DNA of 15,036 bases from JAGWGI01 sp050749785 (GCA_050749785.1 JBOGSA010000013.1:1-15036), one strand, 5' to 3'; positions 6,261 through 14,117 are shown, counted from the first letter of the stretch. Program-made: numbers and translations. The notes: generated by a model not told the origin, from the letters alone.

Positions 6261-7526
6261 ATGGCAGAACAACTAGACTCATTCAAGATTGCGCAACAGC
6301 AACTAGACCATGCAGCTGAGATAATGAAGCTGGACAAGAATGTCCATGCGATGCTCCGCGAGCCTATGCAGATAGTGACGGTGCAGGTTCCGTGCAAAAT
6401 GCGCGATGGGTCAACAAAGACGTTCACCGGATTTAGGGTTTTATACAACAATGCAAGAGGGCCTGGAAAGGGAGGAATAAGGTTTCACCCGGAGGAAAGC
6501 CTAGAGACGGTGAAGGCGCTCTCAGCTTGGATGACATGGAAGTGCTCGCTTGCAAACATACAGTTCGGCGGATCAAAGGGAGGAATAATCTGCGACACAA
6601 AAAAGATGAACGAGCGCGAGCTTGAGAGTCTGTCAAGAAATTACATACGAGCGATAAGCAAGTTCATAGGTCCTGAGATAGACATCCCTGCCCCTGACGT
6701 TTACACCACGCCGCAGATAATGGCTTGGATGATGGATGAGTACAGCAAGATAAAGGAGCACAACGTCTTCGGAGTTATAACCGGCAAGCCGCTTGAGGTC
6801 TGGGGATCTGAAGGACGAAACGACTCCACAGCGATGGGAGCAATGTATATTCTTAGGGAAGCAGCGAAGCTCAAGAAGATAAACCTCAAGAAGGCGACAA
6901 TCGCTGTGCAAGGATTTGGAAATGCAGGACATTTTGCATTTGAGCTCGCATCAAAGATGTTCGGATCTAAGATTGTGGCGATAAGCGACTCGAAGGGCGG
7001 AGTTTATTCTGAAAAGGGATTGGACCTTGCAAAACTTGAGGACGCAAAGAAGAGAACGGGAAGCGTTCAGGGATACAGCGGAGCAAAGAAGGTATCGAAC
7101 GAGGAACTGCTCGAGCTCAATGTGGACATCTTGATTCCTGCCGCAATAGAAAACCAGATAACGGGCAGGAACGCCGAGAAGATAAAGGCAAAGATACTCC
7201 TTGAACTAGCAAACGGACCCGTAACGCCTGATGCCGATGAGATACTTGCAAAGAAAGGTGTCTTTGACCTACCGGATTTCCTTGTGAATTCCGGAGGAGT
7301 GATTGGATCATACTTCGAGTGGATACAAAACCAGGAGGGATACTACTGGACAAGGGAGGAGTTTGACCAGAAGCTCGATGTCATTGTGACGAAATCCTTC
7401 AAGGACGTAATGGCTACGCAGAAGGAGTACGCAAACAAGGGAACAAAGATACAGCCGAGGATGGCGGCATACATAATCGCAGTTGGAAGAGTTGCAGCTG
7501 CGATGAAGACTCGCGGCTGGTATTGA
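6261..7526 (+). CDS. gdhA: Glutamate dehydrogenase (Glu/Leu/Phe/Val family)
   Basis: A 421-residue NAD(P)-dependent glutamate dehydrogenase, interconverting glutamate and 2-oxoglutarate plus ammonia in the cytoplasm. Substrate half: RGPGKGGIRF (66-75), TWKCSL with Lys94, GGSKGGI with the catalytic Lys106, and APDV with Asp146. Coenzyme half: Rossmann loop GFGNAG at 218-223, with SDSKGG (242-247) at the end of the second strand; this does not settle NAD versus NADP. The C-terminal NSGGVIGSYFEW motif is present. Length is standard for archaeal hexameric enzymes. Start ATG 6261 has GGTGA 5 bases upstream. An in-frame TTG (6240) overlaps the HTH stop and is unlikely. The gene follows the HTH regulator by 17 bases, and its stop codon directly abuts the convergent polX stop. 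Confidence 0.97.
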   Translation: MAEQLDSFKIAQQQLDHAAEIMKLDKNVHAMLREPMQIVTVQVPCKMRDGSTKTFTGFRVLYNNARGPGKGGIRFHPEESLETVKALSAWMTWKCSLANIQFGGSKGGIICDTKKMNERELESLSRNYIRAISKFIGPEIDIPAPDVYTTPQIMAWMMDEYSKIKEHNVFGVITGKPLEVWGSEGRNDSTAMGAMYILREAAKLKKINLKKATIAVQGFGNAGHFAFELASKMFGSKIVAISDSKGGVYSEKGLDLAKLEDAKKRTGSVQGYSGAKKVSNEELLELNVDILIPAAIENQITGRNAEKIKAKILLELANGPVTPDADEILAKKGVFDLPDFLVNSGGVIGSYFEWIQNQEGYYWTREEFDQKLDVIVTKSFKDVMATQKEYANKGTKIQPRMAAYIIAVGRVAAAMKTRGWY

Positions 7527-9254
7527 TTATTTCTTCAGGAGTTTGAGGAATTTCTCTGCTGGCAGCGTATTTAACACATCATCTTTTGTTAGCCAGCCCC
7601 TCTTTGCAGTGCCTATGCCGTAACGTATCACATTGAGTTGGTGGGCTTGGTGGGCATCGGTATCGATCACAAACTTAAGTCCTGATTTTCTTGCTCTTAT
7701 TACATTCTCATCGTTTAGATCAAGACGGTCAGGGAATGAGTCAATCTCCATTATAACGTTGTTGCGTTTCGCGGCATCAAATACTGTGTCAAGATCCAAC
7801 TGAATAGGCTCTCTCTTGTTTATTAGCCTGTCAGTTGGGTGAGCAAATATGTCGACGTATCCACTCTCGAATGCCTTCACCACCCTCTTTGTCATCTCCT
7901 CCTTGCTCATTGTGAGGCTTGTGTGGATAGAGCAGAGCTTGTAGTCCATCATGTCCATCGTCTTGTTCGCGAGGTCCAAGCTCCCATCCTTGAGTATGTC
8001 AACCTCGCCGCTCTTTAGTATCCTTATCTTTCCGTCAAGTTTGTCGTTCGCCTTGCCAATCTGCTTGAAGTAGTCGACGAACTTCTTGTCATCCATTCCA
8101 TTGGCTACATATTCGCTCTTTGAATGGTCTGTCAATCCTATGTATTCATAGCCGCGTTCAATCGCTGCTGCTGCCATCTCCTCGATGGAGTTCTGGCCGT
8201 CGCTGAACTTTGTGTGCATCTGCAGGTCTCCTTTTATGTCCTTTAGCTCTATTAGCTTTGGAAGCTTGTGACTTGCTGCAAGCTCCACCTCTCCTCTTGC
8301 CTCCCTCATCTCCGGCTCCACGTAATCAAGACCGAGCTTGCTGTATATCTCCTGCTCTGTCTTGCTTACTATCTTCTTTCCGTTCTTGTCAGATAATTGG
8401 TATTCGTTGAGGCTGTAGCCTTTTCGAACCGCAATCTGCCTGACTTGGACCCCGTGATCCTTGCTGCCGGTAAAATACTGCAGCGCAGCGCCGAAGCTGT
8501 CTTTTTCTATTATCCTAAAGTCGCAGTTGAGCCCCATCTTTAGAACCACTGATATTTTTGTCGGGCCTTTTGCGATTATGCTGTCTACTTCCTTCATCTT
8601 TGTTATGGTCTCTTCAACCTTGGACGCATCTTCTGATACTACAAGTATGTCAAGGTCGCCAACTGTCTCCCTCATTCTCCTTGCCGAACCCGCAATCACC
8701 GCATTCTCAACAGATTTTGAAGCCTTAAGTTGTGCCACAAGGGCCTCGGCCACAGGCAGAGCGGTACCCAGCAGCATTCTTCCGCCGCTCTTTTCTAGGA
8801 ACTCCATTCCCTTCTTTATGTCCTCTTCGCTCTTCTGCCCGAACCCCTCCAGATCCTTTATCTTGTGCTTATCTACCGCTTTCTTGAGGCCTGTTATGTT
8901 CTTAACTCCGAGTGCCTTGTATAGCTTGAACGCCTTCTTTGCGCCCATGCCCTGTATCTTTGTAAGGCCCGTGAAATCGATCGGATACTTTTTCTTGAGC
9001 TCCTGATATTTTTTTATCTTTCCAGTTTCCACGAATTCGATTATGTGCGCAGCCATGGTCTTTCCGACTCCGGGAATCTGGCGCAACCCCTCTTCTCCTT
9101 TCTTCTTGAATATCTCCTCTACCTCCTCTTGCATTGTTTCAAGATTCAGCGCAGCTTTCCTGTAAGCTCTTACTTCAAAAAATCTGTCATCGCCTTCAAG
9201 GTCAAGCATGTTCGCTATCTCCTCAAATATCTCCGCGAGCTGCTTGTTTGACAT
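7527..9254 (-). CDS. polX: PolX-type DNA polymerase with PHP exonuclease domain
   Basis: A 575-residue family X DNA polymerase with C-terminal PHP domain, acting in gap filling during base-excision repair; the PHP part gives 3'-5' exonuclease or phosphatase activity in characterised homologues. Seen in order: helical 8-kDa domain with HhH motifs (IPGVGKT, 60-66; IQGMGAKKA, 100-108), nucleotidyltransferase motif GSARRMRETVGDLD with catalytic Asp200 and Asp202, third Asp245 (NCDFRII), YFTGSKDHG (260-268), then PHP from about 340: GDLQMHTKFSDG, LTDHS, SGEVDIL, SIHTS, AHPT and DTDAH, which supply the metal ligands. Full length for the family. ATG 9254 is chosen over TTG 9278 since a TATA-like element sits 22-31 bases upstream. 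It is divergent from ftsZ2. Confidence 0.96.
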   Translation of the reverse strand: MSNKQLAEIFEEIANMLDLEGDDRFFEVRAYRKAALNLETMQEEVEEIFKKKGEEGLRQIPGVGKTMAAHIIEFVETGKIKKYQELKKKYPIDFTGLTKIQGMGAKKAFKLYKALGVKNITGLKKAVDKHKIKDLEGFGQKSEEDIKKGMEFLEKSGGRMLLGTALPVAEALVAQLKASKSVENAVIAGSARRMRETVGDLDILVVSEDASKVEETITKMKEVDSIIAKGPTKISVVLKMGLNCDFRIIEKDSFGAALQYFTGSKDHGVQVRQIAVRKGYSLNEYQLSDKNGKKIVSKTEQEIYSKLGLDYVEPEMREARGEVELAASHKLPKLIELKDIKGDLQMHTKFSDGQNSIEEMAAAAIERGYEYIGLTDHSKSEYVANGMDDKKFVDYFKQIGKANDKLDGKIRILKSGEVDILKDGSLDLANKTMDMMDYKLCSIHTSLTMSKEEMTKRVVKAFESGYVDIFAHPTDRLINKREPIQLDLDTVFDAAKRNNVIMEIDSFPDRLDLNDENVIRARKSGLKFVIDTDAHQAHQLNVIRYGIGTAKRGWLTKDDVLNTLPAEKFLKLLKK

Positions 9255-9275
9255 GGTTATATTATGCGAATTAAG

Positions 9276-9285
9276 CAATAAATAC
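9276..9285 (-). promoter_or_regulatory. TATA-like element for polX
   Basis: On the minus strand GTATTTATTG lies 22-31 bases ahead of ATG 9254, implying a leaderless transcript. It shares the 90-base divergent region with the ftsZ2 promoter. Confidence 0.45.
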
Positions 9286-9303
9286 CATGAGAGTTGACAG
9301 AAA

Positions 9304-9316
9304 GGTATTTTATTCT
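9304..9316 (+). promoter_or_regulatory. TATA-like element for ftsZ2
   Basis: GGTATTTTATTCT lies about 35 bases (centre) ahead of GTG 9345, leaving a short leader that contains the GGTG ribosome site. Inferred from composition and spacing. Confidence 0.45.
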
Positions 9317-9335
9317 TATTAGTCGATAACTAAGT

Positions 9336-9339
9336 GGTG
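9336..9339 (+). promoter_or_regulatory. Ribosome binding site supporting the GTG start of ftsZ2
   Basis: GGTG at 5 bases ahead of GTG 9345 complements the archaeal 16S 3' end. It favours this GTG over the internal ATG at 9378, which has no comparable site. Confidence 0.5.
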
Positions 9340-9344
9340 CTTTT

Positions 9345-10379
9345 GTGGATGGACTACTCAACTCTGCGAACTTTGACATGAACGAGGCAGAACTTTTCAA
9401 GCCTAGAATCGCTGTTGCCGGAGTTGGCGGCGGAGGAAACAACACAGTCCAAAGGCTCAGCGGCCTAGATATTAAGGGCGCGGCACTATTTGCATTCAAC
9501 ACAGACAACAAGCAGCTCCAGACACTTCACCCAAGCATAAAGAAGGTTGCGCTTGGATACTCTTTGACCCACGGACTTGGAGCTGGAGGATTCCCGGACA
9601 TGGGAGAGAAGGCGGCCACGCTTTCAAGGAGCGAGATCGATGTTCTATTAAGGGACACTAACCTGCTTTTCCTCACCGCAGGAATGGGAGGGGGCACTGG
9701 AACAGGAGCTGCGCCTGTTGTTGCGCAGATCGCAAAGGAGAACGGCGCAATAGTAGTCGGTATTGTAACAATACCCTTCTCGCTTGAGAGGAGCAGGCTC
9801 AACACAGCAAAGAAGGGAATTGAAAAGCTTAGGCAATCGGTAGACACGCTAATAGTGATTGACAACCAAAGACTTGTCAATCTTTATCCTAACCTGCAAA
9901 TAGAGCAGGCGTTCAAGCTCGCCGATGAGATAACATCGCGCGCGGTTAGGGGAATAACTGAGGCAATAACGCAGCCAAGCATGGTCAACATCGACTATGC
10001 TGATGTGAGGACGATTATGCAGTCTGGCGGACTTGCGATGATAAGCGTGGGATCTGGACAGGGAGCAAACAGGGTAGAAGACGTTGTAAAGAACACGCTA
10101 AAAAACAAGCTGCTTGATGTAGAATATGAGGGAGCTACTGGCGTATTGCTCCACATAACAGGTGGACCCGACATGACACTCGGGGAGGCAAACAAGATTG
10201 GAGAGATGCTCACGCAGAGCGTATCCCCGAATGCGAGCGTGACATGGGGCGCTAGGCTTGAACCTGACAATCAGGGAAGGATTGATGTTATTGCGATATT
10301 CACAGGAGTGAGCAGCCCTTCAGTATTTGGAAGCACTGCGCCAAAGGACGAAAATTCGATGGGCCTTGACATACTCTAA
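9345..10379 (+). CDS. ftsZ2: Cell division GTPase FtsZ, archaeal FtsZ2 type
   Basis: A 344-residue second FtsZ. Nucleotide fold starts at RIAVAGVGGGGNNT (21-34); tubulin signature GGGTGTG at 115-121; T7 loop NIDYAD at 215-220 with Asp217 and Asp220. The FtsZ2 assignment comes from stretches shared with haloarchaeal FtsZ2: LTHGLGAGG, GAIVVGIVTIPFSLERSR, IDNQRL, TQPSMVNIDYADV and HITGGPDMTL. FtsZ1 and FtsZ2 act together in division in archaea that have both, with FtsZ2 mainly tied to constriction in Haloferax. A short linker ends in MGLDIL, a possible C-terminal interaction motif. GTG start with GGTG site. A protein disulfide oxidoreductase gene follows after 17 bases, so the two are likely one operon; polX is divergent. 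Confidence 0.96.
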   Translation: MDGLLNSANFDMNEAELFKPRIAVAGVGGGGNNTVQRLSGLDIKGAALFAFNTDNKQLQTLHPSIKKVALGYSLTHGLGAGGFPDMGEKAATLSRSEIDVLLRDTNLLFLTAGMGGGTGTGAAPVVAQIAKENGAIVVGIVTIPFSLERSRLNTAKKGIEKLRQSVDTLIVIDNQRLVNLYPNLQIEQAFKLADEITSRAVRGITEAITQPSMVNIDYADVRTIMQSGGLAMISVGSGQGANRVEDVVKNTLKNKLLDVEYEGATGVLLHITGGPDMTLGEANKIGEMLTQSVSPNASVTWGARLEPDNQGRIDVIAIFTGVSSPSVFGSTAPKDENSMGLDIL

Positions 10380-10396
10380 CTGTTTCTGGTGGTTTG

Positions 10397-11044
10397 ATGG
10401 CCTTATTGTCTGAAAAAGATATAGCATACATCACCGGCAGGTTCGCAAAGGAGCTCAAGGACGATGTCTACTTCACACTTTTCATCGACAAAGAAGACGA
10501 GTGCGACTATTGCAAAAAGACCGCTGAGTTGCTGCGAGAGGTAGCGGCACTTGACAGCAAGCTCAAGCTCGAAGTGTACAATGCGCAAAGTGACAAGGAG
10601 AAGGCGAAGAGTTTGGGAATTGATAAGTTTCCTGGCCTGTTGATTCAGGGAAAAAAGAAGAACACACACCTCTTCTACTTTGGAATACCTGCAGGCTATC
10701 AGTTCGCTGCTCTGCTTGATGACATAGTTGATCTATCAAACGACAGGACAAGACTTGCTCCAACCACAATTGCTGCCCTCCAGAAGGTGGAGAAGCCAAT
10801 AGAGGTAACAGTTTTCGTTAGCATAACAGACGACTTGTGCCCAGGTGCAGTAAGAATTGCACATCAGTTCGCAATCGAGAGTGATAAGATATGGGCGAGC
10901 ATGATTGATGCTGAGCAGTTCACAGAGCTTGCGATACACAACACAGTCACAAGGGTGCCGAAGATAATAGTGAATGGTCTTCTTTCGGTTGATGAACCGC
11001 TAAACGAAGGAGAATTCCTTGAACATGTCTTGAGCACGGTATAG
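10397..11044 (+). CDS. pdo: Protein disulfide oxidoreductase (glutaredoxin-like, two thioredoxin folds), second site degenerate
   Basis: A 215-residue archaeal PDO with two thioredoxin-fold units. Such proteins form, reduce or shuffle disulfides in the archaeal cytoplasm. Unit 1 has an intact CDYC site (Cys36, Cys39) and a cis-Pro near Pro79 (DKFPGLLI). Unit 2 begins near residue 135; its cis-Pro is kept (TRVPKI, Pro188), but the usual CPYC is DDLC: Asp145 stands where the nucleophilic Cys should be and only the resolving Cys148 remains. In Pyrococcus PDO both sites are CxxC and differ in role. The standard redox cycle of unit 2 should therefore be impaired. Start ATG 10397 has GGTGG a few bases upstream; TTG 10394 is unlikely. 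It follows ftsZ2 by 17 bases and converges on rad50 with 1 base between stops. Confidence 0.9.
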   Translation: MALLSEKDIAYITGRFAKELKDDVYFTLFIDKEDECDYCKKTAELLREVAALDSKLKLEVYNAQSDKEKAKSLGIDKFPGLLIQGKKKNTHLFYFGIPAGYQFAALLDDIVDLSNDRTRLAPTTIAALQKVEKPIEVTVFVSITDDLCPGAVRIAHQFAIESDKIWASMIDAEQFTELAIHNTVTRVPKIIVNGLLSVDEPLNEGEFLEHVLSTV

Positions 11045-11045
11045 A

Positions 11046-13352
11046 CTACTGTTCCTGAATTATAGTTGCTCCATTCTCCGCTTTATCTCTAGTGAGTAGG
11101 TATGTCTTTGAGCTAGCCGCATGCTTGAGTACTTCATCGTGGGTGATTATGAATATTTGTTCGATTATCTGCGGCAGCTTCTCGTTGAAGACACGAACAA
11201 ATCTGCTCATTCCCTCCTGGTCTATGTTGTGAGTCGGTTCATCAAGTATGATCCATTTCAAGTTAGGAACCAGAACCAATGCGAATGCTACACGCAGTGC
11301 AAGGCAAGCTATGCTTCTCTCCCCTCCGCTTGCTATTCCCTGGACCTCTTCCCATTTCTCCTTCGATCCATTTGCTGTCCTTACCATAAGCACGTAGTCG
11401 TTTGTTGCCGCATCAAGCATTATTCCCGTATAGTCATTGTATGGATACATTTCAGGCCATACATTGTGCATGACATCGTTTATCGAACCAACGAGCTTGG
11501 TCCTCATGAGCCTTTGTGTCTCATCAAGCGCGTTCCTGAACTTGACAAGATTGTCTGCTGCCGCCTTCTTCTCGTTTATCTCTGCCATCAGTTTGTTTAT
11601 GTGCTTGACCTGATCATTCTTCTCGTCAATCAGCTTCTGCTTGTCAGAGATGTATCTCTTATGCGCCTCCATCTCACTTAATATTTTGCTTGTCCGAGAA
11701 GTTATCTCAACGAATTCCTTCTGGACTTTATCCAGTGCTTGTTCATCTACCCTTACCGAATCAAGTTCTTTTGCCTTCAGTGACGATGCAGAATTAAGGT
11801 CTGTGAATTGCCTTTTATAATTTTCAAGCCTGTCAACTTTCTCCTTCTTGGAGTTGGTATCGTTGAGTTTTGAGGATAATGTTTCACGATTCTTTGCACA
11901 GAGCCCACTCTCAGACTTTGCTCCTTCATATTGGTTCTTTGATGCGACCAATTTCTGATCATTCTCCTTTAACTGATCATCTAGACCTACATACTCTTTG
12001 AGTTTTGCATGGGCAAGTCTTACGGAATCGAGAGCTTTTGTAATATTCTCAACTTCAACTTTCTTCTTTTTTATCTCTGTATCCGATTCACTTATTCCTG
12101 AATTCGCAGCTGCAAGCGTGCTCTTCTTCGCCTCGACGAGTTTGGCCTTCATCTGTTCGTCTAGATCCCTTTCACAAACAGGACATTTGCTTATGTGCTT
12201 CTCTAGTTCCAACATCGCCTTTCTGGTTTCCTCTTTCTGGGATTGGTATGTTGCAAGCATCTTCTCCAAGTTGTGAAGGGATTCCGAAGCAGAATTCAGC
12301 TTTGTCTGCTCGGCATCAATGTTCTTGTCCTTATACTCCTGCTGTATTTTGTCCCTGCCCACAGTCCTTTGTTTTATCTGTTTGATTGTAGCCTCTATTG
12401 TAGAAAGTTCACTCATCGCCTTCCTCTCCTTCTCCCTTGCCGCATCTTCCTTTACTTTTGTATTATGCAATTCGGCGTTGGTTTCAGTCACTTCTTTTTC
12501 AATCTCTGCTTTTGAAGGCAGCTTAAAGCTTTCAAGTTTGGTCATTTCTGAAGTTATGATTTCAATCTTACTTTTTATTTCGGCTAATTCCCTTGCGAAC
12601 CTTGTTTTCTTTGTAAACTCCTCCTTGAGTTCCTTGAGACTTGATTCGATCTTCTTCGATTCTGCGCCTATCTTCCCATGTTCCAATTCAAGTGATTCCC
12701 TTTTCTTTCTGAGGTCTGCTATCTCACCCTCAAGAAGTTTCAACTCTGATGAAAGTTTTGTCGAATCAAAAGAGGAGATTATTTTCTCATGCTCTGATAT
12801 CGTCTCCTTTATCCGATTTATCAGACTCTTTGCGTTCTCCTGCGCAGTTGCAAACTTATCGAGCCCCAAAAGCTCATCGATCTGGTTTTTCCTCTCCCCT
12901 GCACGGAGCTCTAGGAAGTAATCGAGCCGATTCTGCTCTGAATATATTGCACGTGAAAACAGGTCGTAGTCGACTTTGAGTATGCGCGCGATTTCCTCAT
13001 TCACCCTAACGGGCTGCGATTGTAGATACTCTCCGTCTCGTTCGAGAGTTGCCTTGGATCCCTCATCGAATGAGATTACCCGCTCCACTGAATAGTCTCT
13101 GCCATCTAGGGTAAAATTTAATTTTACACTTGCATCGCTCTCCTGTGAAGGGCGGCTCATGATCAGATCATTGATGTTGACCCTGCCATGCTTCACTGAA
13201 GGAAAGGTGCCGAAAAGCGCATAGGAGATGGCATCCATTATGGAGCTCTTGCCTGCGCCCATCATGCCAACTAGCACATTAGTTCCTTTTGTGAAAACGA
13301 GCTTAGTGTCCTTGTGAGTCTTCCAGTTCTTAAGCTCAATAGAATTTATCAT
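11046..13352 (-). CDS. rad50: DNA double-strand break repair ATPase Rad50
   Basis: A 768-residue SMC-like ATPase, the partner of Mre11 in double-strand break processing. N-terminal lobe: Walker A GMMGAGKSS at 29-37 and Q-loop near Gln140. A long coiled coil (about 175-610) is interrupted by a zinc hook CPVC at 390-393, which dimerises through zinc. C-terminal lobe: signature ASGGERS at 674-680, Walker B WIILDEPT around 700-707 (Asp704, Glu705) and switch His738 (ITHDE). Length is slightly short for archaeal Rad50 (commonly about 850-900), so the coils are somewhat short. ATG 13352 gives the family-typical start MINSIELKNW; the in-frame ATG at 13367 is the alternative. A TATA box lies about 32 bases upstream. 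No mre11, herA or nurA lies next to it, unlike the usual archaeal cluster. Confidence 0.95.
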   Translation of the reverse strand: MINSIELKNWKTHKDTKLVFTKGTNVLVGMMGAGKSSIMDAISYALFGTFPSVKHGRVNINDLIMSRPSQESDASVKLNFTLDGRDYSVERVISFDEGSKATLERDGEYLQSQPVRVNEEIARILKVDYDLFSRAIYSEQNRLDYFLELRAGERKNQIDELLGLDKFATAQENAKSLINRIKETISEHEKIISSFDSTKLSSELKLLEGEIADLRKKRESLELEHGKIGAESKKIESSLKELKEEFTKKTRFARELAEIKSKIEIITSEMTKLESFKLPSKAEIEKEVTETNAELHNTKVKEDAAREKERKAMSELSTIEATIKQIKQRTVGRDKIQQEYKDKNIDAEQTKLNSASESLHNLEKMLATYQSQKEETRKAMLELEKHISKCPVCERDLDEQMKAKLVEAKKSTLAAANSGISESDTEIKKKKVEVENITKALDSVRLAHAKLKEYVGLDDQLKENDQKLVASKNQYEGAKSESGLCAKNRETLSSKLNDTNSKKEKVDRLENYKRQFTDLNSASSLKAKELDSVRVDEQALDKVQKEFVEITSRTSKILSEMEAHKRYISDKQKLIDEKNDQVKHINKLMAEINEKKAAADNLVKFRNALDETQRLMRTKLVGSINDVMHNVWPEMYPYNDYTGIMLDAATNDYVLMVRTANGSKEKWEEVQGIASGGERSIACLALRVAFALVLVPNLKWIILDEPTHNIDQEGMSRFVRVFNEKLPQIIEQIFIITHDEVLKHAASSKTYLLTRDKAENGATIIQEQ

Positions 13353-13376
13353 ATGCCCCCATAACATATGGTATAG

Positions 13377-13390
13377 AATTTATTTAAATG
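13377..13390 (-). promoter_or_regulatory. TATA box for rad50
   Basis: On the minus strand CATTTAAATAAATT lies 25-38 bases ahead of ATG 13352 and follows the stop of the MNT gene by 21 bases, so rad50 probably has its own promoter and a leaderless or nearly leaderless message. Confidence 0.5.
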
Positions 13391-13411
13391 GTTGGATATA
13401 TGCAAAGTTCC

Positions 13412-13732
13412 CTATATCTCTATACCTTCCTTGCTCACCACATTGGCCAAAGTTATCCGCTTTGCGAGCTTATTGAATTCCTTCTCTGTATAATCAACGA
13501 AATCGACAGGGTAATTAATGTCTTGTTCAGTGTGCCATTCGTGCATCAATTTTGACACTAGATCCGCATCCTTATTTTTCACGACCACCACTAAATCTAT
13601 ATCGCTGTTAGGCATTGGATTGCCCCTTGCATATGAACCAAATAAGATAAGCCTCGCAACGCTATACCTACCTTTAATTCTTGTTTTAAACTTTTCCAAT
13701 AAAGTTATAATTTTAGGGTCAACTTTGCCCAT
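13412..13732 (-). CDS. MNT-family nucleotidyltransferase (likely antitoxin of HEPN-MNT pair)
   Basis: A 106-residue minimal nucleotidyltransferase. The catalytic pattern GS-x10-DxD is complete: Gly32-Ser33 in LILFGSYARG, Asp44 and Asp46 in NSDIDLVVV, and a third carboxylate in PVDFVDY (Asp77). In the studied MntA/HepT systems such proteins inactivate the HEPN toxin by adding AMP to a Tyr near its active site. Start ATG 13732 lies inside the last 28 bases of the HEPN gene, so translation is probably coupled. It is the second gene of the pair on the minus strand. Other roles for stand-alone MNT proteins are possible, but the overlap with a HEPN gene makes the two-gene system the best reading. 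Confidence 0.9.
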   Translation of the reverse strand: MGKVDPKIITLLEKFKTRIKGRYSVARLILFGSYARGNPMPNSDIDLVVVVKNKDADLVSKLMHEWHTEQDINYPVDFVDYTEKEFNKLAKRITLANVVSKEGIEI

Positions 13733-14073
13733 TCTAACACCTTTTCCGCTTGATCCAAAGCCTTCTGCGCTTCCTCTTCGTCTGGTATTGTCCTATTTTC
13801 AACGGGATATTTACCAGAGATGTAATATTTAGTTAGGTCTTCGGAACACTTTAATATCTCTTTTGGAGCTTTGACGCTTTTTGCCAGCTGCACTAGATCG
13901 TGAACCATATCAAATCTCTTCAATTTCAGGATTTGAACGGCTTTGAGAGCTTTCTCTGTGACCTGATGGGAATAGTACGCAGCGTCCTTATACTTCTCAT
14001 TCTCATAGAGCAGTTTTGCTGTACTCAAATTTTCTTCGGATTCCTTTATCCAATCCTGAAACTCCTCCTGCAT
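13705..14073 (-). CDS. HEPN-domain protein (likely RNase toxin of HEPN-MNT pair)
   Basis: A 122-residue all-helical HEPN protein. The family features EFQDWIKESEENLSTAKLL and the YYSHQVTEKALKAVQ helix (33-47) are clear. An R-x4-H motif (Arg53, His58) gives the composite RNase site seen in active HEPN toxins. The residue two after His is Leu60 rather than the Tyr of RX4HXY toxins modified by MntA, so AMPylation at that exact position cannot occur; nearby Tyr residues exist (for example Tyr33, Tyr34). Start ATG 14073 is preferred over TTG 14082. Its end overlaps the MNT start by 28-29 bases. A TATA box separates it from aEF1-beta. Toxin activity is inferred from family knowledge. Confidence 0.88.
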   Translation of the reverse strand: MQEEFQDWIKESEENLSTAKLLYENEKYKDAAYYSHQVTEKALKAVQILKLKRFDMVHDLVQLAKSVKAPKEILKCSEDLTKYYISGKYPVENRTIPDEEEAQKALDQAEKVLEWAKLTLKL

Positions 14074-14097
14074 ACCAACCAAAAATAGTTACTCAAA

Positions 14098-14112
14098 CAA
14101 AAACTATAAGCC
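14098..14112 (-). promoter_or_regulatory. TATA box for the HEPN-MNT pair
   Basis: On the minus strand CTTATAGTTTTTG lies about 33 bases (centre) ahead of ATG 14073 and just after the aEF1-beta stop, so the HEPN-MNT pair appears to be an independent transcription unit. Confidence 0.5.
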
Positions 14113-14117
14113 TAACT

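Noticed and set aside
8200..8240. PolX PHP motif reads LQMH rather than the general PHP HxH
   Set aside because: Gln at this position is, as far as I recall, common in PolX-type PHP domains and need not mean an inactive nuclease; other metal ligands are present.
8461..9006. 181-codon frame opposite polX
   Set aside because: Fully antisense to conserved PolX motifs with no recognisable protein features.
12319..12921. 200-codon Ser/Leu/Phe-rich frame opposite rad50, also 11121-11681
   Set aside because: Complement of Lys/Glu-rich coiled-coil codons naturally gives long Phe/Leu/Ser frames; no independent start signal or family match.
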